DNA of 64,000 nucleotides. Origin: Pseudonocardia terrae. GTDB lineage: Bacteria; Actinomycetota; Actinomycetes; Mycobacteriales; Pseudonocardiaceae. Positions 23,192-32,752 of the stretch are shown here, one piece after another. Where the stretch lies: assembly GCF_021343995.1 (NCBI RefSeq), contig NZ_JAJTTE010000006.1:1-64000 (forward strand), in the 5' to 3' direction. Every line of letters starts with the position of its first letter. The stretch's first letter is position 1. Below the pieces are notes generated by a model. The model did not search any database. It was not told the DNA's origin and worked only from the letters and a program-made list of their open reading frames with translations. Position numbers and translations under genes: made by a program.

Positions 23192-26100
23192 GTGTGGGTG
23201 GTGCACCGGGCCGAGCGGGCCGATCGGCTGGCCGACGCGCTCGCCGAGGTGATCGGCGCGCCGGCGGCCGATCCGTTCGTGCCCGAGATCGTCGCGGTGC
23301 CCGAGCGGGGCGTCGAGCGGTGGCTCGGGCAGCGGCTCGCCCACCGCCTGGGCACCGCCGGTGGGGTGCGCGGGGCGGCGGACGGCGTGTGCGCCAACGT
23401 CCTCTTCCCTCCCCCCGGTCAGGTCCTCGCCGAGGCGGTCGACGCGGCGACCGGGACCGACCCGGAGACCGACCCGTGGCACCCGGCCCGCGCGGTGTGG
23501 CCGCTGCTGGAGGAGGTCGTCGCGGCCGTCGAGGCGCCCGGCGGGACCTTCGCCGCGCTGGCCGCGCACCTCTCGCAGAGCGGCGGCAGCCGGACCTACG
23601 CCGTCGCCCGCCGCCTGGCGGATCTCTTCGCCGGCTACGCCGTCCACCGGCCGGACATGCTCCGCGCCTGGTGGGCCGGGTCGCCCGAGGGTGTGCCGGA
23701 GGATCTGCGCTGGCAGGTGGAGCTGTGGCGGCGGCTGCGCGCGCGGATCGGCGTCCCGGGCCCGGCCGAGCGGTTGGAGCAGGCCGAGCGGGCGCTGCGC
23801 GCCGACCCGGGCCTGGTCGAGCTGCCGGACCGGCTGTCCGTCTTCGGCCCCACCCGCCTCGCTGCCGAGCACCTGGCCGTGCTGTCCGCCCTCGCCGAGC
23901 ACCGCGAGGTCCACCTCTGGCTGCCGCACCCCTCCCCCGCGCTGTGGGAGAAGCTGTCGCCGGCGCAGGGCGCCGCCGTCCCGCGGCGGGCGGACCGGTC
24001 GGCCGACGCGGTGGTCAACCCGTTGCTGCGGTCCCTCGGGCGGGACGTCCGGGAGCTGCAGCTCCGGCTGCCCGCCGGCATCACGGACGTGCACCACCCG
24101 GCGGACCCGGCGTCCGCCACGCTGCTCGGCCGGCTGCAGGAGGGCCTGCGCGGGGACCTGCTGCCCGCGGGCGAGCTGCCGCTGCTCGACCCGCGGGACC
24201 GCAGCGTCCAGGTGCACGCCTGCCACGGCCCGGACCGGCAGGTGGAGGTGCTGCGCGAGATCGTCCTCGGCCTGCTCGCGGCCGACCCGACCCTCGAACC
24301 GCGCGACGTCATCGTGATGTGCCCGGACATCGAGGCGTTCGCGCCGCTGATCTCCGCCTCGTTCGGGCTCGCGGCCGCCGCCCCGGGCGCGACGGCGGCA
24401 GGCCCCGACCCCGAGGACACCCACCCCGGGCACCGGCTGCGCGTCCGGCTCGCCGACCGGGCGCTGCGGCAGGCCAACCCGTTGCTCGGCACCGTCTCGG
24501 CGCTGCTCGAGCTGGCCGACTCCCGCGTCGCCGCCTCGCAGGTGCTCGACCTGGTCGGCTCCGCGCCGGTGCGCCGCCGCTTCCGCCTCGACGACGACGC
24601 GCTGGACCGCATCGGCGAGCTCGTCGTCCGGGCCGGGGTGCGCTGGGGGCTCGACGGCGAGCACCGCCGCCCGTTCAAGCTCGACGGGTTCCCGCAGAAC
24701 ACCTGGTCGGCCGGGCTGGACCGGATGCTGCTCGGGGTCGCCATGGCCGAGCGGCCCGGCGAGCAGGGCTGGCTGGGCACCGCCCTTCCGCTCGACGACG
24801 TCGACTCCTCGGACGTCGACCTCGTCGGCTCCCTCGCCGAGATCCTCGACCGGTTGCAGACCACGCTGGCGGCGCTCGCGGGCCCGCAGCCGCTCACCGC
24901 CTGGGTCGCGGCGCTGCTCGACGGGCTGTCCGCCCTCACCGCGACCACGGCGTCGGAGGCCTGGCAGGACGCGCAGGCCCGGGCCGAGCTCGCCGAGGTC
25001 GTGCGCTCGGCGGGCCCGCAGGGCGGCACGGTCCCGCTCACGCTCCCGGACGTCCGGGGCCTGCTGGCCGACCGGCTGCGCGGCCGCCCGAGCCGGGCCA
25101 ACTTCCGCACCGGGACCCTGACCGTCGCCACCCTGGTGCCGATGCGGTCGGTGCCGCACCGGGTCGTCTGCCTGCTCGGGGTGGACGACGGCGTGTTCCC
25201 CCGCACCGGCGCCCCGGACGGGGACGACGTCCTGGCCCGGGACCCGCGCGTCGGCGAGCGGGACCCGCGCAGCGAGGACCGCCAGCTCCTGCTCGACGCG
25301 CTCACCGCCGCCACCGAGCACCTGGTCGTGGTGCATTCCGGCATGAACGAGCGGACCGGGGCGGACCGGCCCCCCGCCGTGCCGATCGGCGAGCTGCTCG
25401 ACGCGGTCGACGCGACCGTGCGGGTACCGGACGGCTCCCGGTTCGCCACCGCGAGCGAGGCGATCACGGTCCGGCACCCGCTGCAGCCGTTCGACCCGCG
25501 GAACTTCACCCCGGAGCTCACGGCCGGGCCCGGCCCCTTCAGCTTCGACCGCAACGCGCTGGCCGGCGCGCGGGCGCTGCAGGGCGAGCGCCGCCCCGCG
25601 CCCCCGTTCCTCGCCGCGCCGCTGACGCCGCCGGAGTCCGGCGACACCGTGGAGCTCGACGACCTGGTGCGCTTCCTCGAGCACCCGATGAAGGCCTTCC
25701 TGCGGCAGCGGGTCGGCATGGTGCCGCGCTCCGAGGACGAGGAGCCGGCCGACGCGCTGCCGGTGAGCCTGACCGGGCTCGACGAGTGGGCGGTCGGGAA
25801 CCGGATGCTGCGCGACCGGCTCGCCGGCGCCCCGGCCGAGCAGTGCGTGCAGGCCGAATGGCGGCGCGGCGAGCTCCCGCCCGGCACGCTCGGCGGGGCG
25901 GTGCTGGAGAAGGTGGGCAGTGCGGTCGAGCCGCTGGTCGAGGCGAGCAGGGAGCTGCGCACCGGAGAACCGGTGTCGCGGGACGTCGCCGCGGACCTGG
26001 GCGGGCTGCGGGTCGTCGGCACCGTCGCGGGCCTGTACGGGTCCACCCTGGTCACGGTCGAGTACTCGCGGCTCGGGCCGAAGCACCGGCTGCGGGCCTG

Positions 26101-26536
26101 GGCCCGGCTGCTCGCGCTCACCGTGACCCGTCCGGACACGCCATGGCGGGCGGTCACACTCGGCCGCGGGCGCGGCGGCGGGGCCATGCGGGCCACGATC
26201 CGCCCGCTCGGCGCCGAGGAGGCCAGGGCCGCCCTGGCGGACCTGGTGGCGCTGCACCGGGAGGGGCTGCGCGAGCCCCTGCCCGTGTCCACCCCGTGCA
26301 CCGCGGCCTACGCGAAGGCCCGGCGGGCCGGTGCGGCCGCGCGGGACGCGGAGCTGGCCGCGGCCAAGGAGTGGACCTTCGAGAAGGAGGACGAGGCGAT
26401 CGTCGCGGTGCTGGGCGCGGACCCGGAGTTCGAGCGGCTGCTGGAGCAGAAGGGGGCGGTGGAGACCCGGTTCGGCGAGCTGGCCGAGCGGATCTGGCGG
26501 CCCCTGCTCGACGCGGAACACGTGGAGTTGTTGTGA
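23192..26536 (+). CDS. recC: RecBCD nuclease/helicase subunit RecC
   Basis: A 1114-residue RecC (exodeoxyribonuclease V gamma subunit). Family landmarks are the N-terminal 'VHRAERADRLADAL' and 'VAVPERGVERWLGQRLAHRL', a middle 'SVFGPTRLAAEHLAVLSALA', and 'VHACHGPDRQVEVLREIVLG'. Further on are 'VATLVPMRSVPHRVVCLLGV' and 'LDDLVRFLEHPMKAFLRQRV', from the inactivated helicase and nuclease-like folds used in Chi scanning. It acts with RecB and RecD at double-strand DNA ends. Its stop overlaps the recB start by 4 bp. Start GTG 23192 was chosen from the leaderless promoter and because family members begin close to the 'HRAER' motif. Confidence 0.92.
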   Translation: MWVVHRAERADRLADALAEVIGAPAADPFVPEIVAVPERGVERWLGQRLAHRLGTAGGVRGAADGVCANVLFPPPGQVLAEAVDAATGTDPETDPWHPARAVWPLLEEVVAAVEAPGGTFAALAAHLSQSGGSRTYAVARRLADLFAGYAVHRPDMLRAWWAGSPEGVPEDLRWQVELWRRLRARIGVPGPAERLEQAERALRADPGLVELPDRLSVFGPTRLAAEHLAVLSALAEHREVHLWLPHPSPALWEKLSPAQGAAVPRRADRSADAVVNPLLRSLGRDVRELQLRLPAGITDVHHPADPASATLLGRLQEGLRGDLLPAGELPLLDPRDRSVQVHACHGPDRQVEVLREIVLGLLAADPTLEPRDVIVMCPDIEAFAPLISASFGLAAAAPGATAAGPDPEDTHPGHRLRVRLADRALRQANPLLGTVSALLELADSRVAASQVLDLVGSAPVRRRFRLDDDALDRIGELVVRAGVRWGLDGEHRRPFKLDGFPQNTWSAGLDRMLLGVAMAERPGEQGWLGTALPLDDVDSSDVDLVGSLAEILDRLQTTLAALAGPQPLTAWVAALLDGLSALTATTASEAWQDAQARAELAEVVRSAGPQGGTVPLTLPDVRGLLADRLRGRPSRANFRTGTLTVATLVPMRSVPHRVVCLLGVDDGVFPRTGAPDGDDVLARDPRVGERDPRSEDRQLLLDALTAATEHLVVVHSGMNERTGADRPPAVPIGELLDAVDATVRVPDGSRFATASEAITVRHPLQPFDPRNFTPELTAGPGPFSFDRNALAGARALQGERRPAPPFLAAPLTPPESGDTVELDDLVRFLEHPMKAFLRQRVGMVPRSEDEEPADALPVSLTGLDEWAVGNRMLRDRLAGAPAEQCVQAEWRRGELPPGTLGGAVLEKVGSAVEPLVEASRELRTGEPVSRDVAADLGGLRVVGTVAGLYGSTLVTVEYSRLGPKHRLRAWARLLALTVTRPDTPWRAVTLGRGRGGGAMRATIRPLGAEEARAALADLVALHREGLREPLPVSTPCTAAYAKARRAGAAARDAELAAAKEWTFEKEDEAIVAVLGADPEFERLLEQKGAVETRFGELAERIWRPLLDAEHVELL

Positions 26537-29500
26537 CACAGGTGCTCCCCACCCACCCGCAGTTCGAGGTCGTCGGTCCGCTACCCACCGGCACCACCGT
26601 GCTGGAGGCCAGCGCCGGCACGGGCAAGACCTTCACGATCGCCGCGCTCGCCACCCGGTACGTCGCCGAAGGAATCGCCGCGCTGCCCCGGCTGATGCTC
26701 GTGACCTTCGGTCGCGAGGCCACCCAGGAGCTGCGCGAACGCGTCCGGGAGCGGCTCGGTGCGACCGAGCGCGGGCTCGCCGCCGGGGTGCCGTCGGCGG
26801 ACCCGGTGACGCGGCTGCTGCAGCAGGGCAGCCCGGAGGAGGTCGCACAGCGGCGCGCGCGGCTGCGGGCGGCGCTCGCCGAGTTCGACGCGGCCACCAT
26901 CGCCACCACCCACCAGTTCTGCCAGCAGATGCTGGCCGGGCTCGGGGTGGCCGGGGACAGCGACCCCGACGCCGAGTTCGTCGAGCACGTCGACGACCTG
27001 GTCACCGAGGTGGTCGACGACTTCTACGTCCGCAAGTACGCCGCCGCCGGCGCCGGCCGGCCGGACTTCTCCCGGGACGAGGCGCTCACGCTCGCCCGCC
27101 AGGCCGTCGGCGACCCGCAGGCCCGCCTGGAACCCGCGGACGCCTCGCCCGCCTCCGGCGCGGGAGTGCGGTACAGCTTCGCCAAGGCCGTCCGCGGCGA
27201 GGTGGACCGGCGCAAGCGGGCCCGCCGGCTGTTCTCCTACGACGACATGCTCACCCGCCTCGCCGGCGCCCTGCGGGACCCGGTGCGTGGCGCCGCGGCC
27301 CGTGAGCGGCTGCAGGCCCGCTACGACGTCGTGCTGGTCGACGAGTTCCAGGACACCGACCCGGTGCAGTGGGAGATCCTGCGGCGGGCCTTCCACGGGC
27401 ACGTCACGCTCGTCCTGATCGGCGATCCCAAGCAGGCCATCTACGCCTTCCGCGGGGCCGACGTCGTCTCCTACCTGGAGGCGGCGAAGGAAGCGGGCGA
27501 GCTGCGGACCCTCGGCACGAACTACCGCACGGACGAGGCGCTGCTCGAGGCGCTCGACGGGGTGTTCGGGTCGGCGTCGGGCGAGGGCGTCGCGCTGGGG
27601 TCGGACCAGATCGTGGTCCGGCGCGTGGAGGCGCACCACACGGCGCGGCGGCTGGCCGGAGCACCGTCGGACGAGCCGTTCCGGCTGCGCGTGGTCGACC
27701 GGGACCGGCTCGAGCCGCTCACCGGGCGCCGGCTGGGCCGGGCGCAGAAGGCGCGGGAGGTGGTGGCGGAGGACGTCGCCGCCGACATCGCCGCGCTGCT
27801 CTCCTCCCCCGCGACCGTCGAGGGCCGGGACCTGCGGGCCGGCGACGTCGCGGTGCTGGTCCGCACCAACGCCCAGGGCGTCCAGGTGCGCGACGCGTGC
27901 ACCGCGGCCGGCGTCCCGGCGGTGCTCACCGGCACCACCAGCGTGTTCACCACCGAGGCCGCGGCGGAGTGGCTGACCCTGCTCGAGGCCGTCGAGCAGC
28001 CGCAACGCGCCACCCGGCTGCGGGCGGCCGCGCTGACCTGCTTCGTCGGGCACACCGTCGAGGAGCTGTGTGGCGAGCGCGCCGAGGAGCTGATCGACGA
28101 GCTGGGCACCGACCTGCGTGCCTGGCACGCGGTACTGGCCGAGCGGGGCGTCGCGGCCCTGCTGGAGGCGGTCACCAGCCGCACCCGGCTGCCGTCGCGG
28201 CTGCTCGGGCTGCGCGAGGGGGACCGGCGGCTCACCGACGTGCGGCACATCGGGCAGGTGCTGCACGGGGCGTCGCTGGAGCGGCGCCTCGGCCCATCGG
28301 CGCTGGTCGAGTGGCTGCGCCACCGCATGGCCGACGCCGCGCGGGACACCACCACCGAGCGGAGCCGGCGGCTGGAGTCCGACGCCGACGCCGTCCAGAT
28401 CGTCACGGTCCACCGCAGCAAGGGACTGGAGTTCCCGGTCGTCTACGTGCCGTTCGGCTGGGACCGCTGGGTCAACGACAAGGCCGACGTCCTCCTCGTG
28501 CACGACGACGAGGGGGCTCGCGTCCTCGACGTCGGCGGGCCGGTCGGGCCGCACCGCGGCGAGCGCCTGCAGCGGCACCTCGAGGAGGAGGCCGGCGAGG
28601 ACCTGCGGCTGATGTACGTCGCCCTCACCCGGGCCCGGTGCCAGGTGGTGGCCTGGTGGGCGCCGACCACCACCACCGAGTGCTCCGCCCTGCACCGGCT
28701 GCTCGTCGGCCGGCCCGCGGCCGGGACCGTGCCCGAGGCCGGGTACCGGGTGCCGTCCGAGGCGTCGGCGCTGGAGCTGCTGCGGTCGGTGCCGGGCGTG
28801 GCCGTCGAGACGCTCGCCGACCGCACCCCCGCACCCGCCCCGGACCGCGAGGGCGACCCGCCGGAGCTGGGGGTGGCCCGCTTCGCCCGCCGGCTCGACG
28901 CGGCGTGGCGGCGCACCTCGTACAGCGCCCTGACTGCGGACGCCCACGGCCACCACGCGGCCGTCGAGACACCGGAGCCGCCGACCCCGGGCGTCGGCTC
29001 GGAGCCGGAGGCGCCGGGCAAGGACGACGAGGCCGAGCTCGACCTGCTCGAGGTCTCGTCCGAGATCGGGGCGGATCTGCCCTCGCCGATGGCCGACCTG
29101 CCGCTGGGCACCGGCTTCGGCACGCTGGTGCACGCCGTCTTCGAGCACCTGGACACCACCGCCGCCGACCTGTCCGCCGAGCTGCGCGTCCGGGTCGACG
29201 ACGAGCTGGCCCGCCAGCCCGCCGACGTCGATCCGGAGGCGCTCGCGGCGGCGCTGCGGCCCGTCGTCGAGACGCCCCTGGGGCCGCTCGCGGGCGGGCG
29301 GGCGCTGCGGGCGGTCCGATCGGCGGACCGGCTGGCGGAGCTGGACTTCGAGATGCCGCTCGCCGGCGGCGACACGCCGTCCGGACAGGTCACGCTGGGC
29401 GACCTGGCCCCGGTGCTGCGCCGGCACCTGCCCGCGGGCGACCCGCTCGCCGGCTACCCCGACCTGATCGCCGCGCCGGGGCTGGCCGGGCAGCCGCTGC

Positions 29501-30585
29501 GCGGGTACCTGACCGGGTCGATCGACGCCGTCCTGCGGGTCGACGGCCGCTTCCTCGTCGTCGACTACAAGACCAACTGGCTCGGTCCCTCCGGGCCGGG
29601 TGGCCGCGAGCCGCTGACCGCCGCGCACTACGCCCCGCCGGTGCTCGCCGCGGCGATGCAGGCCGCGCACTATCCGCTGCAGGCGCTGCTGTACTCGGTC
29701 GCGCTGCACCGCTTCCTGCGCTGGCGGCTGGCGGGCTACTCCCCCGAGCGGCACCTGGGCGGGGTGCTCTACCTCTTCCTGCGCGGGATGTGCGGCGCCG
29801 ACACCCCCCAGGTGGACGGCACGCCCTGCGGTGTCTTCGGCTGGCAGCCGCCCCCCGCCCTGATCGCCGAGCTCTCGGACGTCCTCGACGCCCGCACCGG
29901 CGCTCACGGTGATCACCAGCCGGGACCGCTCCCGGCCGAGGACGGCGCCGAAGTGTCCGAAACGGCGATCACCCCGGACACCGCCCCCGACGCCGCGACG
30001 ACTCCCACCCGTGATCACCAGCCGGGACCGACGACGGCCATGAGCGGCGTTCAACGGTCCGAAACCGCGATCACCCCCGACGCCGCCCCCGGCTCCGCCA
30101 CGCCATGCGTCAGTGATCACCAGCCGGGACCGACGACGGCCGACGACGGCGCCGAGGTGTCCAATATGGCGATCACGCCCGACCACGGCTCCAACGCCGC
30201 CCCTGACTCCGGCTCCGGCACGCCGTCCGTCGATGATCACCAGCCGGGACCGGTGACGGCCGAGAGCGGCGCAGAACGGTCCGAAACGGCGATCAGCCCC
30301 GACGCCGCCCCCGGCTCCGACGCCGCCCCCCGCTCCGACGCCGTCCCCGACCCCGCCACGGCCTCCGCCCATGATCACCAGTCGGGACCGCTCCCGGCCG
30401 CGAGTGGCTCTGAACAGGCCCACACGGTGATCACGGGAGGCGAGGAGCTGCCGCTCGACCTGCCCGAGCCCACGGAGGCGCCGCATCCGCGCGAGCGGCA
30501 CGGCGCGAGGCCGCGGAAGGCGGCGCATCCCGAGCCAGACGAACCCGGGCTGTTCGACCTCGGCGACCTCGGAGGCGGCCGATGA
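26533..30585 (+). CDS. recB: RecBCD helicase-nuclease subunit RecB
   Basis: A 1350-residue RecB. UvrD-type motifs are present: Walker A 'EASAGTGKTFTIAALA' (about residues 20-35), 'LVTFGREATQELRERV', motif II 'VLVDEFQDTDPVQWEIL', 'IYAFRGADVVSYL', motif V 'TVHRSKGLEFPVVYVPF', and motif VI 'RLMYVALTRARCQVVAW'. The C-terminal RecB nuclease domain has 'GFGTLVHAVFEHLD' and the catalytic 'GRFLVVDYKTNWLG'. After the family end at about residue 1125 there is a tail of over 200 residues made of an in-frame tandem repeat. GTG 26533 overlaps the recC stop, and the recB stop overlaps recD ATG. Both overlaps suggest coupled, stoichiometric expression. Confidence 0.93.
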   Translation: MTQVLPTHPQFEVVGPLPTGTTVLEASAGTGKTFTIAALATRYVAEGIAALPRLMLVTFGREATQELRERVRERLGATERGLAAGVPSADPVTRLLQQGSPEEVAQRRARLRAALAEFDAATIATTHQFCQQMLAGLGVAGDSDPDAEFVEHVDDLVTEVVDDFYVRKYAAAGAGRPDFSRDEALTLARQAVGDPQARLEPADASPASGAGVRYSFAKAVRGEVDRRKRARRLFSYDDMLTRLAGALRDPVRGAAARERLQARYDVVLVDEFQDTDPVQWEILRRAFHGHVTLVLIGDPKQAIYAFRGADVVSYLEAAKEAGELRTLGTNYRTDEALLEALDGVFGSASGEGVALGSDQIVVRRVEAHHTARRLAGAPSDEPFRLRVVDRDRLEPLTGRRLGRAQKAREVVAEDVAADIAALLSSPATVEGRDLRAGDVAVLVRTNAQGVQVRDACTAAGVPAVLTGTTSVFTTEAAAEWLTLLEAVEQPQRATRLRAAALTCFVGHTVEELCGERAEELIDELGTDLRAWHAVLAERGVAALLEAVTSRTRLPSRLLGLREGDRRLTDVRHIGQVLHGASLERRLGPSALVEWLRHRMADAARDTTTERSRRLESDADAVQIVTVHRSKGLEFPVVYVPFGWDRWVNDKADVLLVHDDEGARVLDVGGPVGPHRGERLQRHLEEEAGEDLRLMYVALTRARCQVVAWWAPTTTTECSALHRLLVGRPAAGTVPEAGYRVPSEASALELLRSVPGVAVETLADRTPAPAPDREGDPPELGVARFARRLDAAWRRTSYSALTADAHGHHAAVETPEPPTPGVGSEPEAPGKDDEAELDLLEVSSEIGADLPSPMADLPLGTGFGTLVHAVFEHLDTTAADLSAELRVRVDDELARQPADVDPEALAAALRPVVETPLGPLAGGRALRAVRSADRLAELDFEMPLAGGDTPSGQVTLGDLAPVLRRHLPAGDPLAGYPDLIAAPGLAGQPLRGYLTGSIDAVLRVDGRFLVVDYKTNWLGPSGPGGREPLTAAHYAPPVLAAAMQAAHYPLQALLYSVALHRFLRWRLAGYSPERHLGGVLYLFLRGMCGADTPQVDGTPCGVFGWQPPPALIAELSDVLDARTGAHGDHQPGPLPAEDGAEVSETAITPDTAPDAATTPTRDHQPGPTTAMSGVQRSETAITPDAAPGSATPCVSDHQPGPTTADDGAEVSNMAITPDHGSNAAPDSGSGTPSVDDHQPGPVTAESGAERSETAISPDAAPGSDAAPRSDAVPDPATASAHDHQSGPLPAASGSEQAHTVITGGEELPLDLPEPTEAPHPRERHGARPRKAAHPEPDEPGLFDLGDLGGGR
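29911..30440 (+). repeat. In-frame tandem repeat in the 3' end of recB
   Basis: The word GATCACCAGCCGGGACCG (one copy reads CAGTCGG) starts at 29911, 30013, 30115, 30235 and 30373: spacings of 102, 102, 120 and 138 bp, all multiples of three. Each copy continues with a region ending near CCGAAACGGCGATCACC, so the units are bounded by GATCACC words at both ends. They encode DHQPGP...GAE.SETAITPDAAPGS-like units of 34-46 residues. This looks like expansion of a palindromic DNA element in coding frame. Confidence 0.85.
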
Positions 30586-32663
30586 GCGTCACCTCCGGTG
30601 TCACGGCCGGCATCCCTGCCGGTGTCACGGCCGGCGTCGCCTCCGGTGCCACAGCCGGCATCACCCCCGCCACCGGCTCGATCGTCAGCCCCGACCTCGG
30701 CTCCGGCCGCACCCCTCCCGCCACCGTCCCGGAGCGCGACCCGTACGACCTCCGCACCGCCCGCACCGCGTCGGGCCTGCTCGGGATGTTCAACGTCGCC
30801 GGGGTGCTGTCGGCGGCGGACGTGCACGTCGCGACCCGGCTCGGACGCCTCGGCGGCGATCCGGGCGGCGAGCCGGAGGAGGTGCTGCTCGCCGTCGCGC
30901 TGACCGTCCGTGCGATCCGCAACGGTTCGGTCTGCGTCGACCTCGCCGAGGTCGCGCACACCGTGCTGGGCGAGGGCGAGGAGTCCGTCGACGTCTCCGC
31001 CCTGCCGTGGCCCGAGCCGGAGGGGTGGCGGGCGGCCGTCGAGCAGAGCCCGCTGGTCGCCGGCGGGGCCGACGCCGCCTCCGGGCGCCCGCTCCGGATG
31101 ATCCCCGTCGCCGGCGGGCGGGGCCTGCTCTACCTCGACCGCTACTGGGCCGAGGAAGAGCTCGTCCGCCGCGAGCTGCGGGACCGCGCCGCCGCCGAGC
31201 AGCCCGAGGTCGACCCCGACCGGCTCCGGACCGCGCTCGCCCGCTTGTTCGACCGCGCGTCCGACGCGGCCGGCGAACAAGCGCCGCAGGGCACGGACCT
31301 GCAGCGCCTCGCCGCAGCCGTCGCGGCCCTGCGCCGGGTCACCGTGCTCGCGGGCGGTCCCGGCACCGGCAAGACCACCACGGTCGCCCGCCTGATCGCG
31401 CTGCTCCACGACCTGCACGAGGCCACGGACCCGCCGTCGCCGCTGCGGGTCGCCCTGGTCGCACCCACCGGCAAGGCGGCCGCGCGGCTGGGCGAGGCGG
31501 TCGCCCAGCACACCGCCGAGCTGCCGGAGGAGGACCGGGCGCGCGTCGGGTCACCCTCGGCGTCGACGATCCACCGGCTGCTCGGGCGGCGGCCCGGCTC
31601 GTCGAGCCGCTTCCGGCACGACCGGGCCAACCGCCTCCCGCACGACGTCGTGGTCGTCGACGAGACCTCGATGGTCTCCCTCACGCTGATGGCCCGGCTG
31701 CTCGAGGCGGTCCGGCCCGACGCCCGGCTCGTGCTGGTCGGCGACCCCGACCAACTCGCGTCCGTCGAGGCGGGCGCGGTGCTCGGCGACCTCGCCCGCG
31801 CGGTCGGCCGGCCCGAACCCGCCCTCGAGGACCGGCTGCGGCAGGTCGGCGCGCTCGCCGCCGAGGATCCGCCGGTGGTCCACGGCGTCGTCACGTTGCG
31901 GCACACCTGGCGCTTCGACGGCGGCATCGCCGAGTTCGCGGGCGCCGTCCAGGCCGGCGAGGCCGACGCGGCGGTCGCGCTGCTCCGCGAGGGCCGGCCC
32001 GACCTGCGGTTCGTCGAGAGCGACCTGGAGGTGCGGGAGCCGGCCGGCCTGGAGGAGCTGCGGGCGGACGTGGTCGACGCCTCCGGCGCGCTGATCACCG
32101 CGGCGGTCGCCGGCCGTACCGGCGAGGCACTCGACGCCCTCGAACGCCACCGCCTGCTCTGCGCCCACCGCCGCGGCCCGTACGGCGTCACGCGGTGGGG
32201 GCTGGAGGTCGAGCGCTGGCTCGCGCACGCGCTGCCCGGGTTCGACGAGGTGGCGCCCGGTCAGCCGGGGCCGTGGTACCCCGGCCGGCCGCTGCTCGTC
32301 ACGGCCAACGACTACGACCTCGGGCTGTACAACGGTGACACCGGCGTCGTCGTGCGGCAGGGCGGCGCGCTGCGGGCGGTGTTCGGCCGGCCCACCGCGC
32401 CCCAGTCCTTCGCCCCCGCCCGGCTCGGCGGCGTGCAGACCGTGCACGCGATGACGGTCCACCGCAGCCAGGGCAGCCAGTTCGCACAGGTCACCGTGGT
32501 GTTGCCGCCCCCGGACTCGCCGCTGCTCACCCGCGAGCTGCTCTACACGGCGGTGACCCGCGCCCGCACCGCCGTCCGGATCGTGGGCAGCGAGGAGGCC
32601 GTCCGCGCCGCCATCGCCCGCCCGGTGAGCCGCGCCAGCGGCCTGCGGGAACGCATGGGCTGA
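30582..32663 (+). CDS. recD: RecBCD helicase subunit RecD
   Basis: A 693-residue superfamily 1B helicase: Walker A 'VLAGGPGTGKTTTVARLIAL' (about residues 257-276), 'VALVAPTGKAAARLGEAVA', motif II 'VVVDETSMVSLTLMARL', 'LVLVGDPDQLASVEAG', and motif V/VI 'TVHRSQGSQFAQVTVVLP' and 'LLYTAVTRARTAVRIVG'. It is the fast 5'-3' motor of RecBCD. The first 40 residues are a Gly/Ala/Thr low-complexity segment (GVTAGIPAGVTAGVASGATAG) made of short DNA repeats and are probably disordered. ATG overlaps the recB stop (ATGA). Confidence 0.93.
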   Translation: MSVTSGVTAGIPAGVTAGVASGATAGITPATGSIVSPDLGSGRTPPATVPERDPYDLRTARTASGLLGMFNVAGVLSAADVHVATRLGRLGGDPGGEPEEVLLAVALTVRAIRNGSVCVDLAEVAHTVLGEGEESVDVSALPWPEPEGWRAAVEQSPLVAGGADAASGRPLRMIPVAGGRGLLYLDRYWAEEELVRRELRDRAAAEQPEVDPDRLRTALARLFDRASDAAGEQAPQGTDLQRLAAAVAALRRVTVLAGGPGTGKTTTVARLIALLHDLHEATDPPSPLRVALVAPTGKAAARLGEAVAQHTAELPEEDRARVGSPSASTIHRLLGRRPGSSSRFRHDRANRLPHDVVVVDETSMVSLTLMARLLEAVRPDARLVLVGDPDQLASVEAGAVLGDLARAVGRPEPALEDRLRQVGALAAEDPPVVHGVVTLRHTWRFDGGIAEFAGAVQAGEADAAVALLREGRPDLRFVESDLEVREPAGLEELRADVVDASGALITAAVAGRTGEALDALERHRLLCAHRRGPYGVTRWGLEVERWLAHALPGFDEVAPGQPGPWYPGRPLLVTANDYDLGLYNGDTGVVVRQGGALRAVFGRPTAPQSFAPARLGGVQTVHAMTVHRSQGSQFAQVTVVLPPPDSPLLTRELLYTAVTRARTAVRIVGSEEAVRAAIARPVSRASGLRERMG

Positions 32664-32752
32664 GCACCCTCCGTACAGCCGAGGGCGAACACGGGGGCAC
32701 TACTGGCGAATGGCCGTGCCCCTCCGGAGGCGGGCAGTGCAGGATGGGGCCC

